Below are positions 1 through 13,566 of a DNA stretch of 64,000 nucleotides, in pieces. The position numbers were made by a program, and so were the translations under genes. A model generated the notes under the pieces. The model had not been told where the DNA came from and did no database searches. It saw nothing but the letters and a program-made list of their open reading frames with translations. Location of the stretch: NCBI GenBank assembly GCA_037952775.1, contig JBANAY010000004.1, forward strand, positions 62,001 through 126,000. The letters run 5' to 3'. Numbering within the stretch: the first letter of the stretch is position 1; each line of letters opens with the position of its first letter. The stretch is from Clonostachys chloroleuca. Its lineage: Eukaryota > Ascomycota > Sordariomycetes > Hypocreales > Bionectriaceae.

Positions 1-923
1 CGAAAATAATGTGACAAGTCAAACCCCGGCAATTCACCCCCAGGTCGATATCTGTCGTCGAAGCCATCATCGAGTACGCCTTGGACGTCAAGGAGGCCAC
101 ACAGCCGTTCGGACTTGAATAGTGAATTCTTTTCTTCCTTGAAGGATCGAATGAGAGTAAAAGATATCATAAAACGTTTATCTACGATCAACAACTACCT
201 CGAGGCTGCCTCGAAATGCGAACAGTCTTCCCCCTCTACCCGATGTCAACAGCTCTCGAAACAGCTTTCTTAGTCCCATGAAGCCTCCTATAACACTGAG
301 CATTTAACAGGATAAGAATTCTCTAACGCTGGCTCGTACTTATCGTATCCTGCACATGGGTGTACAACCCTGTTGGTTCGATTTCGACATATGTCTCATT
401 ATAACCCGTCTTGTAAGTTGTCCACTGTGCAAAACACGCCGCCCTTAACATATCAAGGTGTGGCTGGAGCATGTCGGACAATGTTAGCTAGCGCCCAGGG
501 ATTCTCGTACGTGGTGAACAGAATTTGTAGGTCAGTTTGCCATCCATAGGACCTAATCTTTGTCATATTACAGCCTATGGTCGCTTCGGGGGACACTAAC
601 AAGTAACCCCCCCAAACAGTTCGGCAATACAGCACACGTCGATGGTGTCTTACGATCCCAAGTTTCGGTAAATATCAGATAGGGGCATGCAAATGAAGTT
701 GATGGTAGCCTGGAGTTTGAACCCTAGAGGTCTACTGATTTCATCCATGCTCAAAGTGTGGGAAAAGAGACAAAATATATGGAGTATCAAGGTTCACAGT
801 ATTCGTCAGCATGTCAAATCAATGCTCGCTCATCCAGTCATCTCCGTCTGCAGCGGTAGGCATCCAGTGCTATTCGCTACGTGAGGGTTCGGTCATTTAA
901 ACGTAGAATTTCTTTCATTTGCT
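1..923. other. Left-edge intergenic region, no gene recognised
   Basis: Only short ORFs (65 codons or fewer) without recognisable motifs occur on either strand. The right part is the 3' flank of the forkhead gene. I see no RNA gene or repeat here. Confidence 0.5.
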
Positions 924-3019
924 TCATGTCCTCCCCTTCATCAGTGCATTGGCCACCGACACTCCTCTCCCGACTGGTGCATGATATGCCCCAATACTCT
1001 GAAAACCCCTACGAAAAGAAGAGTTAGTTGTGGGGAAATAAATTGGGCTCAGAACCTGATACTTACTTTGTGAGATCAAACCCTTGTTCTTCCTCATCGT
1101 CTTCTTCCTCCTCTTCAATAGGCGCAACCTGTTCCGGTTTGCTATTCCCCCTTGAAAACGTGTCGGGCTGCTCGGGGGAGACTTGTTGGCTTGAGGAGGG
1201 CTACTACTTGGCGGGGGGACGCCGAGCACAGTCTTAGAGGGGCTCATCTCGTAACCACCAAGCGGCTTAAGGGGAGTGCTTCCAATATCTGCATATTTCC
1301 AGAACGGTGCTGGTGAGCTCGTTGGCATATGTTGACTTGGTCGTTGGGCAGTACTAGGCGGTGCCAGTTTAGGGTGAACACGAGGTGGAGCAGGTGTGAC
1401 GAATGAAGCGCCGTCCTCTTGTAGGTATGAGGAGGTCAAAGTTGGTGATTGAAGTTGGAAGCTGGACACTGGAGGATCCGCTACTGCGGATTTCTTTGAC
1501 CTGGGAAGGGGACTGCCGTCGGCAGTCAGAGTTCTCCCTTGGGCTCGTTCTGTGGGCCTATCTGGCGTCGACTGTGTCATGGCCAACGATGAACCTGGGG
1601 ACGGAGAGACTAGGAGAGAGCCACGTCGCTTTCTCACCGATGGAGAGCCTCGTGCCGCCATATCTCGAGGGCCCTGTGTAATATAGTTAAGCTGATTCGG
1701 TGAAGAAGGGGCAGAAGAACCCCGATGACCGCCTCGGCCGATGCGCCAAGCATTCTTGACCATTTCTTCCTTGGCTTCAGGGACAATCTGCCATTTCATG
1801 CCTTTCCCTGGCTCGGTCGTAGATCTGGCTACTTTGTCAAATGCCTTATTCAAAGATAGATTATGACGGATTGAATTCTAAAGTCACGTCAGCCAAGATC
1901 TACGAATGATTTCTATCCCTGGAAACATTACCTGCCAACCCGCAGCTTGTTGATGCCGGTAATATGAATACCTTGTCATGATAAACTCGTAAATGCCGCT
2001 CAGCGTGAGCTTTCCCCCAGGGGCATTGAGAATAGCCTGAGTAATCATCTGCGCATAGCTGTACTGGGGCTTGATATGCTGATTCTCGTCATTGCCAAGA
2101 TCGACGCCATTTGCGCCCACCATGACTGGAGCTGGAGTGCTAACAGCTGGCGACTTGGTAGCGGAAGTGGCATTCAACAACTGCGTTGATTGCGGAGGCG
2201 TGCCTGGACGTTTAGTTTCGAACTGCGCGGGAGCCAGCGGTCGTGGCTGGCGTGCTTGCGGAGTGTCTGCAACGTTGAGGCCACATCGTTCCAGATATTT
2301 GGGGTGAATATGTAGCGGGCTGATCTCCGAGGGTAAAACAAACATCATCTCGACATTCCCGATCTCCAAAACCTCCCCACTCGACAAGAAATGGGGCTTA
2401 TCCTGTGGTTTGTGTGGCTCGCCGTCGATCTTAACGCCATTTCGACCCTTAACTTCCAGTAGCCATCGCTCTTCCTTTGAGTCGAAAAAAATCACGGCGT
2501 GATTTCGGGACACGATCTTCCCAGGACTCAAGTCAATATGTACCTGGTCCTTGTCGTAATCTTCTTCAGTTTCATTACCAGCCCTGCTGGACCCCGGATT
2601 TCCTCCACCCGCATTCCCATCCGGAGCACGGCCAATATTGACGGCGAGCTTGGTAATGTAGTAGGTCCAGTCATGTGCAGCGACCTTGGCGTATGCCTTG
2701 ACACCGTCGGGATTCGCCTCGTGAATAGAATTGGCATGGTCTTTGCTTGCTTGTACCGGCGGATCACCTGTTCGAAGTTGCTGGGTTATTTGCGAGACGA
2801 GCTGATCATCATCAGGTGCCTCATTCTGCGGAACCTGGAAGAGGGTTTAGCGGTCGATGATGACGGAGGTTGCAAAACCATATGCAGCTGAGTGTTACAC
2901 ACCTTCTTGCGACGTTTAGCAGGACGGCTCGGTGAAGAATCTTCTTCCATCGGTGGCGCTGCTAGATCTTTGCGAGAGTCGCGCCTGGTGCGCTGTGACC
3001 GACTAGTAGATGGCGGCAT
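924..3019 (-). CDS. Forkhead transcription factor with FHA domain (Fkh1/Fkh2 type), one apparent frameshift
   Basis: Nuclear DNA-binding regulator of the Fkh1/Fkh2 family, which in yeasts controls mitotic and mating-type gene expression. The model is 3019-2903, 2834-1932, 1877-1067 and 1008-924, with introns of 68, 54 and 58 nt. An FHA phosphopeptide-binding domain lies at about residues 100-207 (IGRAPDG, then SRNHAVIFF and KGRNGVKIDG). The forkhead winged helix lies at about 295-385 (QYSYAQMI, then NSIRHNLSLNKAFDKV, which is split by intron 2). A Ser/Pro-rich tail and an acidic patch follow. The start was chosen at MPPSTSRSQ because it fits the family N-terminus; an ATG nine bases upstream is also in frame. 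The acidic patch, the last splice and the C-terminal SIGAYHAPV are only in frame if one base is added at the C5 run 1147-1151 (+ strand). With it the protein is 638 aa. Family is sure; the frameshift is probably a sequence error. Confidence 0.9.
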
Positions 3020-4345
3020 GGTTCGCATAGAGGGACGCAATGCTCTGCGTGTTCCTTTGGGAGCGCCGGAAGGCGGCAAGTAGGATTTCAAGAACGGCAC
3101 TGCTACCAATACGATGGCTAGACACGGTGCCAGGGGATACAAAGTCGTATATAAAGTGCAAGTTTCGTTTCGCCAAGACTGAGGGTCGGGTCGTGTGGAG
3201 GAGACGGCGATCAATCCAGCGCATCCAAACAAAATCGATGGGCAAATAAACCGGACCTTAGCAACAAGATCAAATGTGTAAAATGGTAATGGAAAAGATC
3301 GTAAGACGAAGCGAAATGGAAACGGGTGCCAGAGGCGGTTGGGGAGGGGGCTATGAAAAGGTCCGGACGAGGTTGGTTGAGAGAATCAAGACGACCCAGT
3401 TGCATGCGATCACAATTTGGCTCGAACCTTAACCGCGTTCGCGTTGAGTGTCCACAGCATCAGGGCAGAAAGGAAAAAGCCAGACTGTACATGGTACATG
3501 AGGGGGTACATGATCCATCAATATGGCACACCAAAGAGCCCTGGAATGGGTGCGGCTAGCCTGTTTAGGGCTAGCGTCCCAGCATGCGAGCAGAAATGCA
3601 ATGCCAGTGATTGATTCCATGAACTGTAATTGCAAGGCTGGGCGCTGTAGATGGCATGTACTGTGTACACGTTGCTGGGTCCTGAGGTATGCGGTACCTG
3701 CGCCCTCGTGTTTGCGGCCTTCTCATGCGTCCATCCCGTCCCGTTCGCTTCGCAAATATTCTCCACTGTCCCAGAGTGCTTTTGAAGTGCTCGCAAGCTG
3801 CTATAGTGTTGCGCACTGAGGCCTGAAGAGTGACGGAGGTGGATAGCCTGTCGAAACGGATGGATGCTGCTAGTACCCAGGAGGCTAGCCTGCCCCCTAA
3901 TGCACACAATCGTAGGTACATCCACTGATACTTCGTAACATGCAGCAGAGTTCAAGATCTCTGAGGCACAGGTCCCTTGGGCGTATATGATTATGTAAGA
4001 TGATGGAGCTGCATAGCAACAAAACATTCAGCCAACCATCAGGCCAAGGCATAACAACTCCCAGTACCCGTCTTGCCAGCTCCATTTCGGCCGCCTCTTG
4101 GAATAGCATTTGATCGTTCATGGATGCGCTGCCGGCGGGAGCGGTTGGCCTTGCGAACAAATTTCAAAGCATACTCCTGCCTTTGCACACGCTACCATCC
4201 ATCTCCATCGCGACTGGTAGCGCTTCGTGACGAACTTTAGTTGGCCCACGGTGTTCTCACCATTTTCCTCTCCCCCTTTCCTTCCCTTCACTTGATGTGA
4301 GTACTCCCAAGTGTGCATGCATCGCTTGGATAGAAGATCCGAACC
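3020..4345. other. Divergent promoter region of forkhead and PAP1 genes
   Basis: This 1.3-kb spacer separates two divergently transcribed genes. ORFs of up to 169 codons on the minus strand have no family motifs and no splice logic, so I treat them as chance. No tRNA or mobile element was seen. It probably holds both 5' leaders and promoters. Confidence 0.5.
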
Positions 4346-6632
<2,287 letters not shown>

Positions 6633-7342
6633 GCGGCATGCCCCAGTTGACTTTGTTGCACTGTTGCTCCCGGATTTTTCAACAATGTTTGAAAGTGATC
6701 TTGATCCATATTCGGCATGAGTGGCACTATCTGCCCTCGTCGTCTACTCCAGGATCATAGCACCCACCTAATTCAACCGCCATGAGCTCTAGACATTTGG
6801 CTAACTAGCAGAACCGTATTTCCCCAACGGCCGAATACACTCCCAAGATGTTCCTATTCACTCTGAACACTACTCCAACCGCCAGCTCTTCCTGGCGGAT
6901 GTTGATGAGAACGGCATTCCTCGTCCCCTGTTCCTTGTACTCTACACTACAACACTGATCCTATTTCACAAATTTTCTCGGCATAATCAGACGGAATATT
7001 GCAGACTCGCTGAGCGCTTCTCACAAAAAGTTTCGTGGGTTGACTGGACGATGTTCCAGAAACCCCATCACTTAGATTTTTAGTTAGACACCCGTAGTAG
7101 CGGCCAGTCATGACAAAGGGGGTACTAATCTAGCCATTCGCAAAGCTTTCATCAAACTTCGAGAGGTTTGACGCTAGATAACCAATCGCTAGAACAATAG
7201 AACCAAATTGGAACCTCCAAAAAGCTCATATGTAACCATCAAGATGTTCAATAGTAGCCGTGCCGTATTTAAGCCAAGAGAGATCGCCGCGTGGTGGTTG
7301 CAAATTCCGTGTAAATTACTTTTATTCAATCAACTTGTTTAT
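6633..7342. other. Convergent 3' region of PAP1 and DML1
   Basis: Both flanking genes end here, so it should hold two 3' UTRs and terminators. No ORF with coding character and no repeat was seen. Confidence 0.5.
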
Positions 7343-9027
7343 TCAATCGTCATCTTCGTCGCTCCCACTTGACCAGTCATCCTGATACGCATCCGCGATT
7401 TCGGCGAGGTCATTTGATATAGTCTCGCGTTCATCCACTGAAACAGACCGAACGGTTTGGGCCTTGAGGGCTTTTACATGAGTGCCAACCGACTTAGTGG
7501 TGGAGAGTATGGTTTGGACCGCGATCTCAGGCTGGTCCTTGCTTTCCGAGTAGATGTGCGGGAAACTATCGAGAATAGGGAACTTCAGAGACGAATTAAA
7601 CCTACATCAGAAGTTAGTAACAGGATCCACGAGCGTCAAGGGGGCAGTGTCCTCACTTCTGTGTCACCGGATCCCCAACAAGGCGGCGTGTCGGCTGCCT
7701 TGTATCCTCTTCTGCGACGTTTGCTTGATCTAGCTGAGAGCCTCGCAACATGTTAACCTCACCAAAGAGACGACCCCTTTTCGTCTGTCTGCCGGTTAAG
7801 CTGGCCAGCCTTCCAAAGCTGAAGAAGTCAACGCCATCGTTGTCATCATCCAGAGTCCCCGCCGCAGACCCTACACCCAGCCGCAGACCCGCCAAGGTCT
7901 GACTACCACCCGTGTTGAGGCCCTCAGCCATGTCCCACATGGATGGCGCATGAGGCATCGCCTTCTCCGTCAAACGAGACCCAAGGTTGGCAGTCTCGAT
8001 TGCCGTTGCGAATGCAGCGGAGACATGCCAGGGCGACGTCGGGTCAATATGTGTATTAGAAGGGGCGCCGCGCTCGGGCATCATCAGCGGCACCACCATC
8101 GAAGCCGACGAACGGACCTCAGCGATGGCTTGCGCCGTATTGGTGAGACGGAGCTGGCGCTTCTCCCTGGTCACGTCGACCAGAGGGCTCTGGAGACCCC
8201 ACAGCCAAATGCAGGATTTGGGATACTCGTCCCGTAACTCGTCGAGATACTTGGCAGCGAAACCTCCCCAGGCGTCATCCAAGGTTGCGAGGGCCTGTAT
8301 CCCCTGCATCCTGTCGCATTCCTCTACAAAAGGTCTGAAGTCGCGATCAACAATATCAAACTCCTTGTCCAGGGTCTGGAAAAGCTCGACACCCATGGGG
8401 TATCGCTCGAAGGGGCGAATAGAGGAGTTGAGCTCGAAGTCATAGAGCTGAACCAGCGATTTGGGGTGGTAGTAGACACGGGAGAAGTCCGACCAGTACC
8501 GGACAGCCGACTTGGAAAGCCGTTCGGGCTGGCGGCCGTCGTCGAGACTCAGCTGATAAGCGCTCACTTCAAGAGGCTGTTGCTTGTGGAGAACGGATTT
8601 GCCTGGCCTAAGGGACAAGATCAGAACTCAAAAGGGGAAGAGTTTTCCAGCAGTGTTGGGCGGATGAGGGTGCTTACCACACGGGTGAAGAAGAGGGCAC
8701 GTCTGGTTGAACCACAGCCGACTCATCCTCATACAAGGCGTTGATTTTGCGAAGGGAACCAAAACCACCTTTGAGATCATATATCACCGTTCTCGGAAGA
8801 AAAGTGTCCGACCCGTCGGCGGCAATACCAGGGCGCCAGTGGACATCATGATCTACAGAGGACTCTTGGTCTTGGGAATAGGTGAAATAAGCCTCCTAAA
8901 GTTTCTTTGTAAGAGTTCAATCGCGTATTTGCCAGTAACTTGTTGAGAAACTCACCTGAGCATTCCAGAAATGGGTAGCAGTATAATTGCTCAGATGGCC
9001 CAGCTGCAATGTGACTATCTCGCGCAT
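7343..9027 (-). CDS. DML1: DML1/Misato protein (mitochondrial DNA inheritance, tubulin-like)
   Basis: Member of the DML1/misato family, involved in partitioning of mitochondria and mtDNA; the fold resembles tubulin/FtsZ. Four exons (9027-8956, 8895-8678, 8607-7657, 7601-7343; introns 60, 70, 55 nt) give 499 aa. The N-terminus [22 protein letters not shown] is the family signature. It is followed by the misato segment ([29 protein letters not shown]) and the tubulin-like middle ([31 protein letters not shown]). The C-terminal exon ends in an acidic tail, [12 protein letters not shown]. All splice phases join correctly. It converges on PAP1 and is divergent from the AhpC/TSA-like gene. Confidence 0.93.
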
Positions 9028-9262
9028 GGTGAGAGGAGTGCGGCATGAAAAGGCATGAGACAGAAGTTATTTACAACACCAGGTATGTATAGAGTAGGCA
9101 AAGAGTGGATGATGGTTCATGTGGGCCAGGGCAAGCAAACGGATAGAAAGGGTTTGATTGGAAGGAATTTTTGGCCCTTAGATTAGATCCTCGAAGGGCT
9201 GTACACGGAAGAGCATTCTAATGATTCCCATTTGTTTAAAAGGAAATCCAGCATCTGGATAT

Positions 9263-9310
9263 GTAGCCGGTTGTGCAGTATACGAAGTAGCCGGTTGTGC
9301 AGTATACGAA
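9263..9310. repeat. Two perfect tandem copies of a 24-bp unit
   Basis: The unit starting GTAGCCGGTTGTGCAG occurs at 9263-9286 and again, without mismatch, at 9287-9310. The lack of divergence suggests a recent duplication. Confidence 0.95.
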
Positions 9311-9491
9311 ACAGCTGGCCGCCTCAGGACCTCTGGTGGCCATTGGCACACTTCACCACTACCACCAACAACAGCATCTAGCATGCAGGCAGCCAGTGAG
9401 GGCGATATTAAGGGTCTGGTCACTGTGTGTGTGACGTAAGGGCCCGATATGCATCTAAAGGGGCTTTGTTATCATCCCTGCTTCTGTGCAA

Positions 9492-9513
9492 GTACCTCTC
9501 TCCACTGAGGTAC
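9492..9513. repeat. Small inverted repeat (GTACCTC / GAGGTAC)
   Basis: A perfect 7-bp stem (9492-9498 with 9507-9513) encloses an 8-nt loop. The right half, CTCCACTGAGGT, recurs at 24453-24464, pointing to a dispersed family. Confidence 0.8.
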
Positions 9514-9800
9514 CGAGCAAGAGCTCGAGCGCTGTGGGCATCCACTGGGAGGTACCTGGTCAGGCTCACCCATGCCCAATCCCAGCTCGATGCCGGTGCC
9601 GTGAGGCGAAACCAACCTCCATCGCCAGATGACCACCTCAAACAATACCTACCCTACATGTGCGCATGGAATCACCTCACCTCCAGAGATCATCTGGCTC
9701 TCTGCCGTGAACTAGTGAATAGACGTGCTGTATTTGCGTCTTCATATTCGGACTCTTGATTTGATCACTCTATTAACCACTGATCCGCCATTCACGAAAG

Positions 9801-10484
9801 ATGGCATCGGCATCTCAGGATAGCAATGCGCAGAGCCAACCTGCTGGGGGCGAACTGGCTTCCTTCAAATCACTACCAGCAAAGGAAACCAGTCCTGTAC
9901 CAACAGTCGGCGACATAGCGCCCTCCACACCCAAGCTACGACTACCGGATGGGAAACTAACAATTATTGCGTTCCTTCGCCATTGCGGATGTCCCTGTAA
10001 GTATTTCCCTACCTATCCACGACGCATCTCTGTCATCCTACCTGCTCACACGCGCGACTGGCCTCCCCTAGTCGCAGAGAAAACATTCAGGACTCTCGCA
10101 GATGTCTCGGAAGAGCATCATGATATTCACTGTATTGCAGTCTCGCACTCATCGGAAGAGGCCACAGACCGTTGGCTTCCACAGGTTGGCGGAACCTGGA
10201 GCACCGACGTCATCGTCGACGAGGAGCGTGATCTTTACGCCAAATGGGGTCTCGGGCTATCTTCCACATGGCATGCCTTGAGCCCCTCTGTCCTCTGGTC
10301 GGCGTACAAGCTCGGCACCGGAGAGGGCATCTGGAATCGAACTACGGAGAGTGGAAGCAGGTGGCAGATGAGCGGCGCATTTGCCGTCAACCGGTTTGGC
10401 ACGGTTGTCTGGGCCCACGTAGCCAGGTCTGCCGATGATATCCCTGATTTCCAGCAAGCACTGAAAGCTCTTTCTGGAAAATAA
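9801..10484 (+). CDS. AhpC/TSA-like antioxidant (peroxiredoxin-like) protein
   Basis: Thioredoxin-fold protein of the AhpC/TSA antioxidant-like group, expected to be a cytosolic redox enzyme; the substrate is unknown. Two exons (9801-9996, 10072-10484) give 202 aa. The 75-nt intron (donor GTAAGT, acceptor CCCTAG) restores the run HCGCPFAEKTF, with Cys at about residues 62 and 64 as the likely redox site. Downstream the fold shows AVSHSSEEATDRWL, then WGLGLSSTWHALSP, and an AVNRFGTVVWAHVARSADD segment typical of this group. The intron is a multiple of three without stops, so retention would only insert 25 residues beside the active site. The ATG follows a clean upstream stop. Assignment to the broad family is firm; a particular enzyme activity is inferred. 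Confidence 0.85.
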   Translation: MASASQDSNAQSQPAGGELASFKSLPAKETSPVPTVGDIAPSTPKLRLPDGKLTIIAFLRHCGCPCKYFPTYPRRISVILPAHTRDWPPLVAEKTFRTLADVSEEHHDIHCIAVSHSSEEATDRWLPQVGGTWSTDVIVDEERDLYAKWGLGLSSTWHALSPSVLWSAYKLGTGEGIWNRTTESGSRWQMSGAFAVNRFGTVVWAHVARSADDIPDFQQALKALSGK

Positions 10485-10769
10485 GCAGTTGCCGGCAAGA
10501 AAGGTTACGTGTTATAAAAACTTATCGCCCATGTCAACTACTGACGGGTTTGGATTTCTCAAGATTGGTAAAGTGGCGATGGAATGTGTACTAACTTGTG
10601 AAACCAGCTTGAATTCATAGCACAGTAAAGAAATTAATAATACGATGTTTGATTCTGGAGCTGAGTGAACAAGAATAAATATCGACCAACCATGCCCCCC
10701 TGGATATCGTCAAAAGGAACACTGCAACGAGATGTTGGCCCAAACGCCACGCTTGAATAACTGTGGTCC

Positions 10770-12801
10770 TCATAGAGGTACATACAACCGTAGAGCGCCC
10801 ATGGGTACCCTAGGCAACCCTACATGTCCCGGCTCCTCGAAACTCGCAACCCATGCTGCTACGCATCCTATAACACCAAAACTACTAAGAAGCTCAACCG
10901 CGAAGCCGCCGTTGCGCCGGAGCCGGCTCACCACCTGCAAGAGACCCAACGGATCTTGGTGAACCAAAGGTGATTCAGGCTTCGCTCTCCTCCTTCGTCT
11001 CGAAGATTTCCGCCTGGAGCTATGCTGGACTAAATCACATTGCTGGGCGCGCAGAGTCGATTCCAGGCTCATTCTTTGTGCTGCGACGTGGAGATACTGT
11101 TCTGCTTCCAAGCTACGCCTTAAGCTCTGGGCCCAGTTGGTAAATTCCAATCGATCCCAGTACTGCGTCCTAACAAATGGATTGAGAGTTAGGACAGGGC
11201 TGAGAGCGGAGTCCATTGGGCGGCGAACAGTTAACGCCCAATCTGGAGTGGGATATAGTTGTCGCTCTCGAGATTGTCGCCACTGGACACATTTAGACGC
11301 TGCAGCATGTCGGAGCCATGCACAACCATCCGTGGAGAACAGTCTCTCCACAAGCTGTTCCAGGTCGGTAGGCACGAGAGGCTGTGCATATCCAGAATTC
11401 ATGAGAATGCTTGCATCCATCGTGTCGTAGTCTGGCCGTGTCACACTCGATACGGCGTACACATTCATAGTACTGGCTTCTTCTGAACCGGATGTTGAGG
11501 GATCGAAAGAAAAGCATTCCAGCTCGTTGTCGATGAAATCTTGTCTAATATGTTCCTTGATTCTCAAAATCTCTCCTGCATCAAGTTCGTCGCAACGTGC
11601 CAAAACAGGAATTATATTAGTTTTCCTTTCAAGCATCTGTATGCTTCGGATATCGGCGGGTGCAAGTCCTACATCGCCGAAGGTTAGCTCATTACGCTAT
11701 CAAATCAAACAGGGTGCCAATTTTACCAGTTCTAGGTATCATATACAATACGACGTCGACGATACCTTCTCCCCCATTGCTTAGAAGGTACTCAAGGTCC
11801 GTATCTCCCATGGGTTTTTCTAACAGGGGCGATAGTTGGGAGTCAACATAGTCGATCTCGCCGGTTTTCTGAGCGGTTCAGGTTAGCCCAGGAGAGACGG
11901 GAGGGAACTGAATTGCATGGTTGCTCACCGGATTATGGGGCTGATATCCCGAACGAACAACGAAGCAAACATTTCTATCTAATATTTCGCTTGTCGAATA
12001 TCTCCTCTGGCCAGCGTTTGACGCAGAATCCATGCTCGTCCTCCACCAGGGCAATGACCGTGTGCTGGCATATAGTTCGTTCATCGAATCCGGCCTGGGC
12101 GAGATAGCGTTATCGACATGAACAATATGTTGGCAGCACTGGGCGATGGATTGGACTAAGGATGTCTTGCCCACTCCTAGTTGATAGTCAGTGATTTTAC
12201 TCTTTAGTAGTAGGCTGAGGTGCTCACACAACCACTGACCTTGTTGACCTGCTATAAGTATCTTGAGCTTCCCCAACGACTTGCCAGCCTCCGAGAAGGG
12301 GCGCCGCTGGGGAACAACAACACTTGGCATGATAAGTTGCGGCGCTCCTTCGGCTCGTAAACGACTGTCACAGCTCGGAGCATCTGAACGGCGCAGACGT
12401 CGAGGCGACGATGCAGTGGACGAATCTCTTCTGGATGACGGGGAACTACTCATTCCAGACATCGGGGGTGAAAGATCCGTCGTCACATGTTGAGAGTGAG
12501 TATGAGACGACACGGTCTCTAAATCTAGATCGAGGGCGGAAGATGAGAACGATGCAAGGCTCTCTATCGTTGGGGAGGGCGAAGCTTGTCGGTCGCGTGG
12601 GGAACGAGCGAATGCCCCGGGGCTGCGCTTCCTCCGAAGGGAGTTGTAGAATCTTGGCGGCTCTACGGCAATATTGTCCTGGGCAGAATCCAGCGCAGCC
12701 TCGGTCGTGAAGCAGAAGCTCATGGGAAACGCTGGCTCGCTGGATGGTAACACGTCGTCGCTGCCAGCCCGGCCATCCGCGACGTGGGTCAGGGGCCTCA
12801 T
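10770..12801 (-). CDS. Septin-type GTPase with C-terminal membrane segment
   Basis: Divergent septin-superfamily GTP-binding protein. Four exons (12801-12240, 12176-11929, 11868-11727, 11668-10770; introns 63, 60, 58 nt) give 616 aa. The N-terminal third is low-complexity and Ser-rich. The P-loop AGQQGVGKTS (about residue 185-193) is split by intron 1. A septin signature TGLAPADIRSIQMLERKTNIIPVLARCDELDAG follows in two parts around intron 3, where ARCDEL takes the place of the G4 motif AKAD. The C-terminus is not a septin coiled coil: a basic run (RRKSSRRRRRAK) precedes a hydrophobic stretch (FGVIGCVAAWVASF) that could anchor it in a membrane. It is therefore an accessory septin-like protein rather than a core CDC3/10/11/12 septin. 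The start at 12801 was chosen over an upstream in-frame ATG (12999) because the upstream part looks non-coding; this choice is uncertain. Confidence 0.85.
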
Positions 12802-13566
12802 GACGCAAGATAAGATGCAGGATATATGGGGAGAATGTTGCAACTGGCTTGCTGAATAGCCTGGGTGGCGGTTCCAAGCAGTCAGAGCAAGGACATGAAG
12901 CAGAGTGATTGATATACCAGGGTGTCTACAGTAATGAGTCTGAGGGCAGAGATCAGAGCTGGGACAGCGACGCCTGATGGTGGTAAATGATAGTTTCATT
13001 CATACACCACCTGAAGCTTTATCGAGCGATACTTACGCCATCAGCTGGTGATGGCTGGCACATCAGGTACTTCATAGGATAGGCCCCGAGATAGGGGAGG
13101 GGTAATGCCCCACCAGCGGCGGGGACGAGTCCCAGAGCCGAACGTGTTAGCGACATCCATGGCCTTGGTAGTGGAGCATGCGTAGAGGTACAACGCTTGT
13201 GGGTAGACCGAGTCCACTAAGCAGGTCGTTCAAGGGACCTGGCCAAGTACCTGGAAGCACCCCAAGCTCGTGCGGCACACACGATACCTGGTAGGGACAA
13301 CGGGCCAGATACCTCCCCTGTGGGCCCCTTCTGGTCTCGGGCAGGCGCTTCGCGCTTAACTGTGACTAACTTGGGGTGTCAGACCCAAAGCCTCAAGGAA
13401 ACGGAATCCCCAGAATAGTCCAGCCAGCCCGACCAACGCTGACCTTGCGCCCGCCACGACGTATATAACCTGGTTTCGTCTTGCTGCGACCGCTACCCTC
13501 TTTCGACCACTACAATATACTCTCTCTCTCCTTTCTCCTACCGCCACCACTCCACATCTACCCAAC
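12802..13566. other. Divergent promoter region of septin-like and PHO85 genes
   Basis: Contains several AGGTAC/GTACCT motifs (about 13183-13320) and, near the PHO85 start, a TATA box followed by a pyrimidine-rich tract. No gene was seen. Confidence 0.55.
13462..13468 (+). promoter_or_regulatory. TATA box of PHO85
   Basis: TATATAA lies about 100 bp upstream of the PHO85 ATG and is followed by a CT-rich tract (TACTCTCTCTCTCC) of the kind found at fungal transcription starts. Confidence 0.55.

Larger units (their letters stand above)
9028..9800. other. Divergent promoter region with small repeats
   Basis: Spacer between DML1 (-) and the AhpC/TSA-like gene (+). It holds a perfect 24-bp tandem duplication (9263-9310), a GTACCTC/GAGGTAC hairpin (9492-9513) and a further AGGTACCT copy near 9551. 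The overlapping ORFs (up to 110 codons) are repeat-derived and not convincing genes. Confidence 0.5.

Noticed and set aside
3518..4027. 169-codon minus-strand ORF between forkhead and PAP1
   Set aside because: Cys/His-rich but without spacing of any zinc finger; lies in a divergent promoter.
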